In this document: positions 34,175 through 45,746 of the stretch, in pieces
Layout: each line of letters opens with the position of its first letter
Numbering within the stretch: the first letter of the stretch is position 1
From: Artemisia argyi
Lineage: Eukaryota; Streptophyta; Magnoliopsida; Asterales; Asteraceae
Direction: 5' to 3'
Assembly: GCA_030686995.1 (NCBI GenBank)
Contig: CM060696.1
Span: 11,483,487 to 11,547,486, forward strand
DNA: 64,000 nucleotides
The notes under the pieces: generated by a model
What the model saw: the letters and a program-made list of their open reading frames with translations, nothing else
Databases searched by the model: none
What the model was told of the DNA's origin: nothing
Made by a program: the position numbers and the translations under genes

Positions 34175-35324
34175 ATCAAAATAAAATAACAAAAAATGAA
34201 AATAAATCTAATTACTAATGTGGTGTGAACAATAATGGGAAAATTGTGTTTACTTATATTTCATTACTCCCTAGATATCATTTACAGGTTGATAGTTTGT
34301 TACAATTGTGTGGATGACGGGTTATATTCCTTAATACCATTCGTGGGGTGGCGTACGTACTTCCCCAACTCTATAAGCTCCTACTTCACTCCTATGTCGA
34401 GCCTGCAAGAAGCTCCTAACATGGGATCATTAGAATTTGCTCATGAATTAAATACAACCATAATAACCTAGTATGCATTGGTTCATGTTTCTTAAGACGT
34501 TCAAGCATGTTACCCTATGGAAGTCTGCCAGTTTTCTTAAGCCTAACATCGAAATCATTCATCTGTAACAACTATAAACAAACAATCAACCCATAATCAA
34601 CATCTAGGTTTCATTACATCTAAGCAAACACACAAGAGATCTAGCCTAGCATGTTAAATTCAAGACAAGTGTAAGATATATTCAAACAACACATAGACAT
34701 ATTGAATGAATTGAAAGGATACTTATCTTAATTGAACATGAAATGTTTCAAAGGGTAAAAACCCTTGAAAGAACAGTAAAATTCGTGCTAGGATTTCTCC
34801 AAGTTATCCCTCTTAAGTTATATATTTTGTGAATGAAAATTGCAAAACTATATATAGATTTTCCATCGTGACGGCGTCAAGAAGAAATGTCTGACGCCGT
34901 CAACTCGCCGCCCATAGTAATATCGGATTGCCTAGATCCAGATTTGACGCCGTCATGTGCAAAGTTACTCTGGGCCGTCACATGCAATTGGACCATGACG
35001 GCCTATGGTGACGCCGTCATGCCCTTAGTGTAAAACTCTCTGGACCGTCACGAACTTTATCCACTTCACCTCTTGTTTTACTCTTGACGCCATCATGTAG
35101 AACCTTGTGACGCCGTCAGGTATTGTTCCCAGCAAGGAAAATTAAGAATTTGCCGTTTTCTTCACTTTTATGCTCCAAAAACGTCCAAAATGTTTCCTTT
35201 TCCATAATTCACTCCAAAAGTACCTAAAATCACAAAAGGAACGATTTAGGGCAATATTTGATCAAATAAATTTAATTCTGGGCTTAAATGACCCCCTAAA
35301 AACGGATCATTTTTCGTCTCATCA
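34175..35324 (-). repeat. Element A 3' LTR, part 2
   Basis: It continues the match to the 5' LTR directly after the second GATGC and ends at ATCA 35324. A polypurine-like tract (AAGTGTAAGGGTATA, minus strand) abuts it at 35325-35339. Confidence 0.88.
34849..35118 (-). promoter_or_regulatory. Same TGACGCCGTCA cluster in the element A 3' LTR
   Basis: Sites lie at 34869-34879 (TGACGGCGTCA), 34892-34902, 34945-34955, 35009-35019, 35085-35095 (TGACGCCATCA) and 35108-35118, again next to a CTATATATAG box near 34849. The cluster is kept in both LTRs although the LTRs have diverged. Confidence 0.6.
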
Positions 35325-35339
35325 TATACCCTTACACTT

Positions 35340-37946
35340 GAGATTTGCTTGTCCTCAAGCAAATGCGCTTTTATTCTAATCGAAATACAAGTTAGGGGTC
35401 ATTTAACACTAATATAAAAGTAATTACAACAAATAATCGTTCAACTAAAGACCAAAGACAAGAACGGAGGTCATATACTAGCACCTCACAAATAGTGTTT
35501 AGATACTCACATCTCTCGGGTGTAATAAAGTATATATCACAATATGGAAATGGAAAACATCTCTCACTACCTGTCATAACAAAATAGATTACCATAGGCT
35601 TGGAAAAGGATCAAACCTCCACCACATGGCGTAAGCACCTAGGATAAACTATCAAAGAGGTCTTTCAAAGGGTTATAATGTTAGGTGTAGGGATATGGAA
35701 AACACAGTTTTGTTGGATAAAGGCAATCTTTATTGGTGGCGAGTTAATCATCTTGGTTAATTACATGTACAATATGGCATTGCTAAGCCAAGACTAGACT
35801 CGACTTAAGCTAATAAATGAAAAAATAACAAAAACATAAAACAAACATAGAATGAAACGGGATGGTAGTCCGTATGTTTTTTTCTTTTTCTTTTTCTTTT
35901 TTTAACTATTTTTTCTTAATTTTTTATTCCATACACTCTTACCCTACCATCCAAAATAATACATCATAGGGAATGTACATTCCCCTTACACTTGAATTTT
36001 TACATACTTTACAATAAACTAATCTAATGACTCGAATTAAGATAATCAAAACACTTGGAGTACTTTTAAGATTAACGCACATATGGGGGTAATATAAGAT
36101 GTTCTTTCCCATTACTCCATAACATTAGTACTTTACCCATGAGTCCCAATTGTCCCAAAACAATATGTACAAGATATGACTCGACTTAGCAACCATGTAA
36201 TCGATTAGATAATTAACTAAGTGTTTAAACATATAACAATAATGCACAAAAGATGAGTGCATACACGGAAGGCTAAGGTGATTTAGGTGTACATTTAAGT
36301 GGGTTGTAACAAATTCTTCCTTTAAGTAAGATGCTTAAAGTTAGAAACGAAAAGATAGGCTCGGAGGGGTGTACTAGGGGTTCCGTGTACTAAAAATGAG
36401 TACAACGCTAATGATGTGGGAAAAATTAGTTGACTTTACTAGCCAAGTAATATGACTTAAATGGTCAAGTAATTATGATACGGGTTTAACACAAGGGTGA
36501 TCCTAATGCCTCTTATCATGTAGTAAATCCTACTACACGAATGTAGTCTCACTAGCGGTCTCGGGATGCATCACTAACGCAAGTTCTAGAATCTAAATGC
36601 TACCGGTACACTCATAAGCACTAATAGTAAATGTTTTTCCTATCAAATCCAAAGGCGAACCTCACATATTTGGGTGGAAAGTTTTTCTGAATGGTACGGT
36701 TTTGCGCTAGTCATACAACTCCTATCCATGAGACGCTTGCTAAAGCTAAAGTTTCACTCCTAAATGTTGTAAAAAAATTTAAATTTGGCGCTAAAATTAC
36801 ACTAACAAGTATTTCTCATAGTTTTATTACACACCTACCATCAAACAAACAAACTCAAGTGCAAGTGTATCCTATAAGGTATCATCATTTACCCTCCCCT
36901 TACACTTAGGATGAACATTGTCCCCAATTTTCAATTAAAGAATGTAAAAGTAAAACAGGTAAAAGAATGAAATCAAATACTCCCCTGATTCGTTCGGTGT
37001 GGATAGTGTGGTAACAAGGTTAGATCTTCCTCCAAGAAAATGAACAATCAAAGCTTCCCTTCCAGAAATATAAATCATGTTCTTGTCATATGTAACCTGT
37101 TAAACCTGAGAAAATGAACAAGGCAACCTCGCGTAAAATCGGCGGCAATCTATATATACTAACAAATCCTAGAAAACAATGTAAGATATAATGCTTGTTG
37201 AATGAATGTTTGCAGATTTCATGGAGTTTATAAAACTAAAGAATTAACAAAAACTTTAAGACTCCGTTAGAAAAACAAAACTAGCAAAATTTCCAGAATT
37301 TTACACATGACGCCGTCAAGAGTAAACTCATGACGCCGTCAGAGGTGATCTGCAGAAATCTTTACGTTAAGTTTCCGGAAAATTTCTGGAAAAACTTATG
37401 TCCTACTTCCTGAAAAATCCTGTAAAACATCATTATGTCTCGATACAAGCATTTGACTCTAACAAGTACTAATACACATGTCCATTTAATATTGTGGAGA
37501 ATCATGATCAATTTTGTTTCTTAAAAACATATTTGGGGTTTCCCCTTACATTTATCTTTTGCGAAATACCTTTGTATGAAGTTAAGACGAAGTCAAACAA
37601 CAAAATAAAGTATTTTCACCATTTTAGTTTGAAACATGATCTACCAACAACAAAAATAAAGCATGCATAAGGAAACAAATAACAATCAAACAAAATAAAA
37701 TCACACAAAGCATGGGTTGCCTCCCAAGAAGCGTTTTTCTTTATTTACGGGTCTTGTAGCTAGACTCAAGGTCATGGGCTATTACGTGACCTCATCGTTG
37801 GTCTCATTTGCTGATTGTAAATGTTCTTTATAGAGACCAACTACCTTTTTCTCAATTGCTCCTATAATCCTATTGGCAAATTCCTTATCAACTTTATATT
37901 TCGGTTCTAGAGTCAAGCAATCTTTGTAGAAAAGGCTCTTCTTCTC
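35340..37946. other. Element A interior, 3' noncoding part
   Basis: No coding domain is recognised. It holds a (TTTTTC)n tract at 35878-35905 and a hairpin-forming GCTTGTCCTCAAGC at 35350-35363, of a kind seen near the 3' end of Athila/Tat relatives. Confidence 0.5.
37308..37341. promoter_or_regulatory. Two further TGACGCCGTCA sites inside element A
   Basis: Exact copies lie at 37308-37318 and 37331-37341 in the 3' part of the interior, with CTATATATAC about 155 bp to the left near 37150. They could mark an internal promoter or a captured LTR piece. Confidence 0.4.
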
Positions 37947-38784
37947 TCATACATAGTCCATGCCCTTTTTCTTATCCTCTTCATTGATGTCCTCAAAAGC
38001 ACCAATGTTATCCATATCAAATCGAGGCACAAAACAAAATTCTTTCATTCTATTAGGCATCCTATATGTGATCATATCGGTTTTACTAGCAAATCGTATT
38101 GTCCCTTCTATCCCATCATATTCTAACTTGGACTCTTCAACAAATGGTTTACCAAACACAACATGGGATAAGCGACAATTAATAACACTAGCTAGGTCTT
38201 CAACAACCATAAAGTCAGTGACATAAGTAAAGTTCCCAACAAAGACATGTAGACCTTTAACTCTACCTACAAAGTTAGAAACTCCACCGGAGTAGTTAGT
38301 ATCCTTTCTACGTCCAAGTCTTGTTTTCACTATATCATTATAAACACTTGAGGATATAATGTTGATTGCGGATTTAAAATCAATGTAAGCATTGTCAATA
38401 TGTTTATACCCAATCATACATGGTATCTTTGCACTCTTAGGATCGCCTGTCTTTAACTTAGGCTCAATTCTAGCTAAAGGAGGTCAAGGATTATCAATAA
38501 GATTATTATAGTACGCAATCTCCTCCTTAGTGGGGGTATAGATTGAAATAGTCATCAAGCTTTGGATCTATCTCCCCTTTCTAAAGTTCCTCAACCACAT
38601 TCTCAAAATCATTAGGTCCTAGGTCCTTATTTAAATACAAGTCGGTCGCTAGGTCACTAAATGAATGGTCGAGCTCAACATTAATCAACCTATTAAGCTC
38701 TCTAAGTTCCCTAATCTCATTCTCAATTTATTCACGCAACAGAGCCACTTCTCTAGGGGAAAGGGTTGGATTCGCGTTTTCCAT
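37947..38784 (-). pseudogene. Element A gag-protease-like frame with stops
   Basis: From ATG 38784 the frame begins MENANPTLSPREVALLRE and meets several stops before an open stretch at 38417-37947 (156 aa). That stretch (MIGYKHIDNAYIDFKSAINI, then FVGRVKGLHVFVGNFTY and FGKPFVEESKLEYD) resembles the aspartic-protease-like domain common in Anthemideae retroelement proteins. The position of the catalytic D-[ST]-G reads IDFKSA, so catalysis is doubtful. No RT follows. Confidence 0.65.
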
Positions 38785-38942
38785 AATGGTCAACGGAATA
38801 GTCAACGAATTTAATTTACTAACAAAGGCACGAAGAAAAAAATAGACTAAAGAGAACCTACAAATAAAAAATAAAATCTTACTAGAAAGGAATCTAGCAA
38901 GTAGACCTAATAAAGAGAAATCATAACCTAGACAATAACTAT

Positions 38943-38961
38943 TCTCCGGGCTGCGGCGCCA
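38943..38961 (-). promoter_or_regulatory. Element A primer binding site
   Basis: TGGCGCCGCAGCCCGGAGA on the minus strand, six bases inside the 5' LTR. TGGCGCC-type sites are used by Athila and Tat gypsy elements. Confidence 0.8.
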
Positions 38962-38967
38962 AAAACT

Positions 38968-40399
38968 TGATGCGTGGGAATTGCACCAGGCTTTACCTCT
39001 CGAGGGATCTCGAGAAGCTTACAACCCCCACCAGGCAATGTAACTGATCGTTGTAGTATAGTATAGTAACAAGTACCGGGGGATTGATCGTTCAACTCAG
39101 AAATAGTGTCGCTAGGATTAGAAAGCCTAAAAACTAGTTCTAGAGGTGAGGGATGATTCTTTTTGTATTTTTTATATTTTATAAAAGCAAGTAAAATCTC
39201 GGGTTTTGGAAGAGTGGGTGGAATTAGTTGCTGGCCAACTAACCCAAATAACTAAAGATGCAATCAAAATAAAATTACAAAAATGAAAATGAAACTAATT
39301 ATACTGGTGGTGTAAACAATGATGGGGACAATTGTGTTTACTTAGGTTTCATTACTCCCTAGATATCTTTTACAGGTTGATAGCTTGTTACAATTGCATG
39401 GATGACGGGTTGTATTCCTTAATACTAGTCGTAGGGCCGTGTACAATATTTCCTAACTCTATAGGATCCTACTTCACTCCTATGTCGAGCCGTTAGAAGC
39501 TCCTAACATGGGATCATTAGAATTCTCCTACGCATTAAATACAACCAAAAGTCATAGTACACCTCTGATCATGTTTCTTAAGACGTTCAAGCATGTTACC
39601 AATGGAAGTCTGCCAGTTTTCTTAAGCCTAACATCGAATACAATCATCCATAACAACTATAAACAAATAATCAACCCATAATTAACATCTAGGTTTCACT
39701 ACATCTAAGCAAACACAAAAGAAATCTAGCCTAACATGTTAAATTGAAGACAAGCGTAAGATATATTCAAACAACACATAGACATATTGATTGAATTGAA
39801 AGAGTACTTATCTCAAATTGAACATGTAAGTTTTAAAGGGTTGAAACCGTTGAAAAATCTGTAAAAATTGGCCTAGGGTTTTTCCCTCAAAGTTGCACAC
39901 TAATGAATGAAATTTGGAAAACTATATATAGATTTTACCAGGTGACGGAGTCAAGAAGGAATTTCTGACGCCGTCAACTCGCCGCCAAAATAGAAATCGT
40001 ATTGCCTAGATCCAATTGTGACGCCGTCATGTGTAAATTTCTTCTGGGCTGTCACTAATACTTGGACCATGACGGCATTGGGTGACGCCGTCATCTCCAA
40101 TGCACAAAACACTCTGGACCGTCACGTGTATCATCCACTTCCACCTCTTTTGTAACTCGTGATGCTGTCACTTGGAAACTCCTGACGCCGTCAGGTACTG
40201 TTCCTAGCAAGGAAAATTGAGACTTTGCCGGTTTCTTCAGTTTTATGCTCCAAAAACGTCCAAAATGCTTCCTTTTCCAGATTTCTCTCCAAAAGTACCT
40301 AAAATGACAAAAGGAATGATTTAGGGCAATATTTTATCAAATAATCTCGAATCCGGGCTTAAATGACCCCTTAAAAACGGTTCATTTTTCGCCTCATCA
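38968..40399 (-). repeat. Element A 5' LTR
   Basis: An intact copy that keeps a single GATGC at 39257-39261, where element B entered the other LTR. Confidence 0.9.
39922..40193 (-). promoter_or_regulatory. Element A LTR promoter: TGACGCCGTCA cluster upstream of TATA
   Basis: Full TGACGCCGTCA sites lie at 39966-39976, 40019-40029, 40083-40093 and 40183-40193, with variants at 39943 and 40070. A G-box CACGTG is at 40123-40128. In the direction of transcription (leftward) the cluster ends about 12 bp before CTATATATAG at 39922-39931. TGACG and CACGTG are known bZIP cores. Binding is an inference. Confidence 0.6.
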
Positions 40400-41334
40400 A
40401 GCACTTAATAAAATTCTAAAAAATAAGCAAAAATTATTTTTGAAAACACAAGCTGACAAACTTTTAGAAACCCGAGTTTTGTGAAAATAAGTTTAAAAAT
40501 GAAGAAATTAAGAATCTAACACAAAATAGGTTTTTCAAACTAGTACACTTTTTGACTTTTTAATTTTATGAACTAAGTTGACTTATGTGAACTTTGAATG
40601 ATCCTAGGTTATTGATTATGTTGTAATAAGCTAAAGTGAGACTCAAATGAGCTATCCTAACTACTTATGCATCTATTTGATGGATTATGGATCATACATA
40701 TTACCACAGATTATGCAGGATAGGATCAAAGGTGCTTTTGACTTTTCTTATGAATGAGGCATGGTTTTTATGGTTGAACTACACTAATATGACCTAATGC
40801 AGGTTAGCTAAGGGATTTATGACTACTGAATCACCCTTGAACACAGAGAACAACAATAAATCAAACACTCCTATTTGAGACTGATTTTATGACTTTCAAA
40901 GGATTAAGATGATTTAAGCTATGCTACTTATCTAGGATGATTTATTAAAGTTGTATTAACTGTTTTTAGGCTAAAATGGAACACAGACAAACTTTAACAA
41001 TGGTTATGTAGTGAACTTGAGATAAATAATGAAAGTCTGGTTTTAATTGAACAACTAAGGTTACTCTGGCAAATAAACAACTACAATATGCTAAATGAAC
41101 TCAAAATAAGCAAATTAGAAACACAGATAACTAGTTTAAGCTAATAAGCAGAATATGGAAATTAGGCTACAAATGGAAATTTGAATCTTACAAACACAAC
41201 CCAAGCTGAACAAGGGTGTTCTTAATCAAAGACTATCTTTAAATAGGCTTCAAATTCAGGGACAAATGGCCTTCACACCTTCTGATAAGCTCAATTTTGC
41301 TTATTGATAAGCACAATTGACTTTTGTTAACTTT
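40400..41334. other. AT-rich flank, possibly part of an LTR
   Basis: There is no gene. Its style resembles the long LTR of element B (AATAAGCA, TTGACTTTT and AGCTAATAAG words), so it may be a decayed LTR. It cannot be aligned with confidence by eye. Confidence 0.35.
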
Positions 41335-41776
41335 TTGGAAGTTTCCAACTGTGGTATTAAAAGGATTCAAGAGAGGACCACAGGTGAAAACCGTGCCTCT
41401 TGGTCGGATAAATTAGATGATGCACTTTGGGCTTTCCGTACTGCTTACAAAACACCCATCGGATGTACTCCTTACAAGCTTATATACAGAAAGGCATGTC
41501 ATCTACCGATCGAGCTTGAGCACAAAGCCTACTGGGCCTTGAAACATGCTAACTTCGACCTTCAAACAGTGGGTGATCACCGTAACGTTCAACTCAATGA
41601 ATTAAATGAACTTCGTGATCAGGCATACGAGAATTCTTTGATCTATACAGAAAAGACAAAGAAGATCCATGACTCCAAGATTAAGAACCATGTTTTCAAC
41701 ATTGGTGATCGAGTCCTTCTTTTTAATTCTCGATTGCAGATTTTCTCGGGTAAACTCAAAACCCGTTGGTCTGGAA
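41335..41776 (+). pseudogene. Athila-type gypsy integrase C-terminal fragment
   Basis: The frame includes [52 protein letters not shown] and [11 protein letters not shown], then KTRWSG. This is the end of the integrase core and the GPY-like C-terminal module of Athila/Tat gypsy elements. It lacks the catalytic D,D and is cut exactly at 41777 by the SIRE-like LTR. Confidence 0.85.
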
Positions 41777-42429
41777 TGTTGAGGCAACATTTTCAGTATC
41801 TCCTAATGTTTTAATGATGACAAATAAACCTTCGAAACACATAAAATAAAAAACGGTAGCCAAAATTCCCCGAATCCATATCTGGTGCTGGCGCGCTGCC
41901 CGCGCGTGAACGCGTGGGCGACGCCCAGGCTTCAGTATGGTTCGGGACGAATTTTGAAAGTTGGCTTTCCCCTTACCCGACAAATGTGGATCTTTCAATA
42001 CAGGTATGAATATGTTATGTGCTTAATTGAAAACATTTGAAATGAGTTTTGGGATTAGAGAGATCCAACTTTTAAAGCACCCACTTACAGGAAAATGTCA
42101 ACTCATGTTTTCTAACTTTCGCCTCTAGCCAAGGCTTTTCTAAACTTAGTGAGCTTATATAGTTCACGTAACATCATGTGAAAGCATCCATATGCTCATA
42201 TCCCGTGCTTACGTTTTCTCTAATCACGTAACGGGTTTACTCCCTTATTGGTCAAACTAAGTCCAAGGTCTCTTTGCGTAAACATCCTTACCTGCATGGG
42301 TTATGCTTTACATCAAGGCAAAGCACTTGACTTGTTTTGTACCAAGGTGTTAGTTGAGTACGTCGAGTCGTGGAAAGTCACGAGTTATGAAACTATGGAT
42401 TCTCAACGCTGTGTTACTTGAACTTATAA

Positions 42430-43200
42430 GTAACTTATGATTTTCTCAACTCATAATCTTAATTGTCTAAACCTTTTCTCCTTAATGACAATAAGATTAT
42501 TTATTAATCTTTTCTTAATCTCTTTTCACAAAAGACAAATTACCGTTCCTTCCACAATCTCTCCCAAAATCCTTCCCCAACATCTTCTTACACACTCCTT
42601 ACAAAGTGTACCTTTGTCTCCACACAAAATCCCACACAATATTCTCTTATCTTTACCAACTTCCCATACACCTTTCTCATACACCAATGCATACTCTTCC
42701 CTATACATACATACACTCTTCTCTACACACACCTTTATTTTCAAAATACACACACTTCACTCACATACACCTCTTCACACATACAAGGCTCCCCATCCAA
42801 TCACTCTTGCACATACTTACACATACAACTCACTCCCTATACACATCCCATCCTTATACAACATATTCCTTACACATGCACACACCTTTACATTCAAAAT
42901 ACACACTTCACTCATATACCTCTCTTCACACACACTTACACATACTTCACCTATACCTTACCCTTACAACTCATACCTATACACATCCAATCTATAGAAC
43001 CCATTATCTCACACTCTCCAATACTCCCCATTCAAAATACACACACTACTCACAACCATCACACTCTCTACACACACAAGGCTCCCCATCACATCCACAC
43101 TTACACATTTTTCTACATTACATAACCTAACTCTTACACTCCTTACACTCTTTCACATCCCCTCACCAACATCCACACTTTCTCTCCAAGGAAGGAATAT
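42430..43200 (+). repeat. Pyrimidine-rich ACACA/CTCAC tract inside the SIRE-like LTR
   Basis: Loosely repeated blocks such as TTCAAAATACACACACTTCA and CACACAAGGCTCCCCATC occur two or three times each. The long open frames here are by-products of low complexity. Confidence 0.7.
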
Positions 43201-43630
43201 TCCCTTGGGTATTCTCATCTTAACCAAACCATAGTTTATTCTAACCCAACTATGGTTTCTTCTCAACACACACCCTTCTCACCCAACCATGGTTAACTTC
43301 TAACCTTTTAACCTAACCATGGTTACTTCTTAACCTAACCCTCCTCACTCTTCCCTATAGAGGAATATACCATGGCATATTCTCTTCTCACTAATGCCAT
43401 GAGAGGAATACCATTTCTACCCCTACCAAATTACCCTTTCTACTCTTCTACCCTTGGTATTTGGTTTTCTCATAAACACTTTAGAAAACATTTTCCAAAT
43501 TGGATATTTGAGTTGGTAAACCTTAGATTGATTAATGTTAAGATTTTTTGTGAAGTACAATTGGGGGTTTAACAAGGTAAGGTATTTAAAAGGTCAAAAC
43601 CCAAAGTCTTGGGAAAATGTTTACAGTCGC

Positions 43631-43716
43631 CTGGCGCGCTGCCCACGCGTTGACGCGTGGGTGACGTGCCGGTCTTGGTAAAATTTTCCCAATTTTGGGT
43701 TTTACCTATAAATACC
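43631..43716 (+). promoter_or_regulatory. SIRE-like LTR promoter block and TATA box
   Basis: A perfect palindrome, CCCACGCGT-TG-ACGCGTGGG at 43642-43661, is followed by TGACGTG and, 35 bp later, by CCTATAAATACC. A diverged copy of the block lies at 41890-41928. Confidence 0.5.
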
Positions 43717-44472
43717 ATGCCTTGACTTTTGTATTCCTCACCCCTTGCCATTATTCATTCTCTCTACATTCTTTCTCTCTAATCTCTTTATCTCTCTTGT
43801 GCTCTTAGTAAAACACACTTACATCTTTGAAAGAACACATCTCTTTGCAAGGGAAGAATCACAAGAACTTAATCCACTCTTTTGATTGTGTCGAGGGTCT
43901 TCTTCTTATACCCTTTATACTACAATTGATTCTCTAGGTTAGGTTAGGGCTTAGTTGTTAAACAAACAATCTTTTATACATTCATTTGTTTGTAAGGGAA
44001 GTCTTGTGTCTTGGTGACCAAGCCTAGATCGTTGGGGATCTAGTTGGGGTTTGATACTTCCGGTGGGAAGTTTTGGTAGTGGTCTTGGTGTCCCTTAGGT
44101 GAAGTCGAATTACGAGATTCTTTTGGGTGGTTTCCGAGGGCGGAATACCGTTGGGGAGTAACTCCTTCTTTGTGAGCATTGATATTGGTGAATATCGGTG
44201 GAGTGTATTGTAACAGTTTATAGTCCACCGAAAGGATTATACTAGTTGAATAGTATAGTGTCGTGGATTCGCAACTGGACGTACGGATGGTATAAACCCC
44301 CCATCCCGAACCAGTATATATCGTGGTGTTCTTTACTCGCTTTATATACTTGTAGTTGTGATTATCTTTGTCGTTGTTCTTTCTTAGACCACTTGGTTGT
44401 CTTCGTGGCTTAAAGTTTTTAAACATTCTAAAACCTGAAGAAACCGTATTCACCCCCCTCTACGGTTCTACA

Positions 44473-44695
44473 ATTGGTATTAGAGAGGTATACTCAAGTT
44501 TTTGAGCATTAAACCTTCCCGAGAAGCCGTTTTAAGTCAAAAACTTCTTTTCCAAAAATCTAAATCCCCGGTTGGTAGTAACCATTTTCCCTTCTTTCTT
44601 TCTCTTTAAATGGCATCTCTTTCTCCTTTACCCGCTGTTCTTTTTCCTCAAAAACCCAGGTTTAATCTTGATGATTGTAAAACATGATTTGGATG
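44473..44695 (+). mobile_element. SIRE-like primer site, leader and truncated gag start
   Basis: ATTGGTATTAGAGAG follows the LTR (the copia site with two changes from TGGTATCAGAGC). ATG 44610 opens MASLSPLPAVLFPQKPRF and continues NLDDCKT before a stop where the sequence joins the next element. The gag is lost after about 27 codons. Confidence 0.6.
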
Positions 44696-44726
44696 TTGTT
44701 TTGATCCCTTGAAGCTCTGATACCAC

Positions 44727-45107
44727 TGTTGACAGGTCTTGCATCTCCACATCCAGGATCGAATATGATCATAACAACATCATGTATATATCAAACAAGA
44801 ATCAATAACAAAACAAAGAATGGGTTGAACCCTTTTGAATCTGATATATAAAACGTATGGGGTTAACTTTCTGTTTACAGGATCCTATCTGTTTATACTA
44901 CATGAAACGATGCATCACAAGAGACACAACGATTGATCACAACGTTATATAATTGCTAACCATTGTAACCCTACACTATATAACCATTTCTTTCTTGTGA
45001 CCCAGCCCAATACAATGGGTCGGTTTATACCAAAACTTATAGAATACATAACTTAAAATTACACTAAACTACCCTAACTTTTGCTTCTATAACATTATGG
45101 TCCAACA
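44727..45107 (-). repeat. Copia LTR on the minus strand with retained primer site
   Basis: Plus-strand ends are TGTTGACAGG and GGTCCAACA, with the inverted terminals TGTTG/CAACA. The Met-tRNA primer site TGGTATCAGAGC (minus strand) lies at 44714-44725, just outside, so this is a 5' LTR with a few tens of bases of interior left. A TTATATAGTG promoter-like box lies near 44970. Confidence 0.75.
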
Positions 45108-45746
45108 GTTTCTGCAATAAACCAAAAAATATTTATTAGCAAACGCACATTCATAGGTAGATGTGGATTGACCATCACGCGTGTTTAGGTTGAAAGGGTT
45201 GTTGGTAGGAACATCACTTTGAGCTATAACAATAACGGCCAAACATAAATTAGTATAATGAAGTACAACTGAACGGTGACTGACATGACTTAAAAAACAA
45301 TGACACACAAAAGCTCACCCACAGCGCACCGCTCACCAAACTGTAATCAGGAAAAAACTTCAAAGAGAGCATTGTGATTGTACCAAAATATGTGCCACCA
45401 TTACACAGTAGCCCTGCAAATTTACAGAAGAAATACAATGATCACAAGTAACAAAAAGATTGCACAATGCCCTATCCCTGTTCATATCTCTTCAGTCACT
45501 ATCTTTATCAAGATAATCATCCATATCGTACAAATTTACCCAAAAAAAAAACACAATTACAATAGAATAATTTAATCATATAGCACCTCTTGTAAACTTG
45601 CACTTCCATAATCTTGTGTCGCTTTGCCTAGTGTATCCAATATCAGCTTGATTAGAAGGCTCTGGACAGACAATCTGCTTGTCATGATGCTTGTTTCTGG
45701 AGTTGAAAAACATCGTGTGAATCCTGAAAATGATTGGATTAAGTTT
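45108..45746. other. Flank of the RPA-like pseudogene, no gene seen
   Basis: AT-rich with short open frames only. Confidence 0.45.

Larger units (their letters stand above)
23227..40399 (-). mobile_element. Element A: non-autonomous gypsy-like LTR element, host of element B
   Basis: The element reads right to left. Its 5' LTR is 38968-40399 (1432 bp) and its 3' LTR is 23227-23519 plus 34175-35324 (1443 bp, split by element B). Both LTRs start TGATGCGTGGG and end ATCA on the plus strand. A primer site TGGCGCCGCAGCCCGGAGA lies next to the 5' LTR. The 3.6-kb interior holds only a broken gag-protease-like frame, with no RT or integrase. The flanks GTCGC and AGCAC do not match, so the TSD is lost. 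The LTRs differ at many positions, so A is clearly older than B. Confidence 0.88.
41777..44472 (+). repeat. SIRE/Maximus-like copia 5' LTR (2.7 kb)
   Basis: It starts TGTTGAGGCAACATT and ends CCCCCTCTACGGTTCTACA, followed by an ATTGGTATTAGAGAG primer site. TATA (CCTATAAATACC) is at 43705-43716. A GC-rich block occurs twice (41890-41928 and 43631-43670). A pyrimidine-rich ACAC/CTTCAC tract fills 42430-43200. No second LTR is present, so the element is truncated on the right. Confidence 0.8.

Noticed and set aside
42437..43130. Two overlapping open frames of 186 and 174 codons rich in H, T, S and Y
   Set aside because: They arise from pyrimidine-rich low-complexity DNA inside a copia LTR and have no domain.
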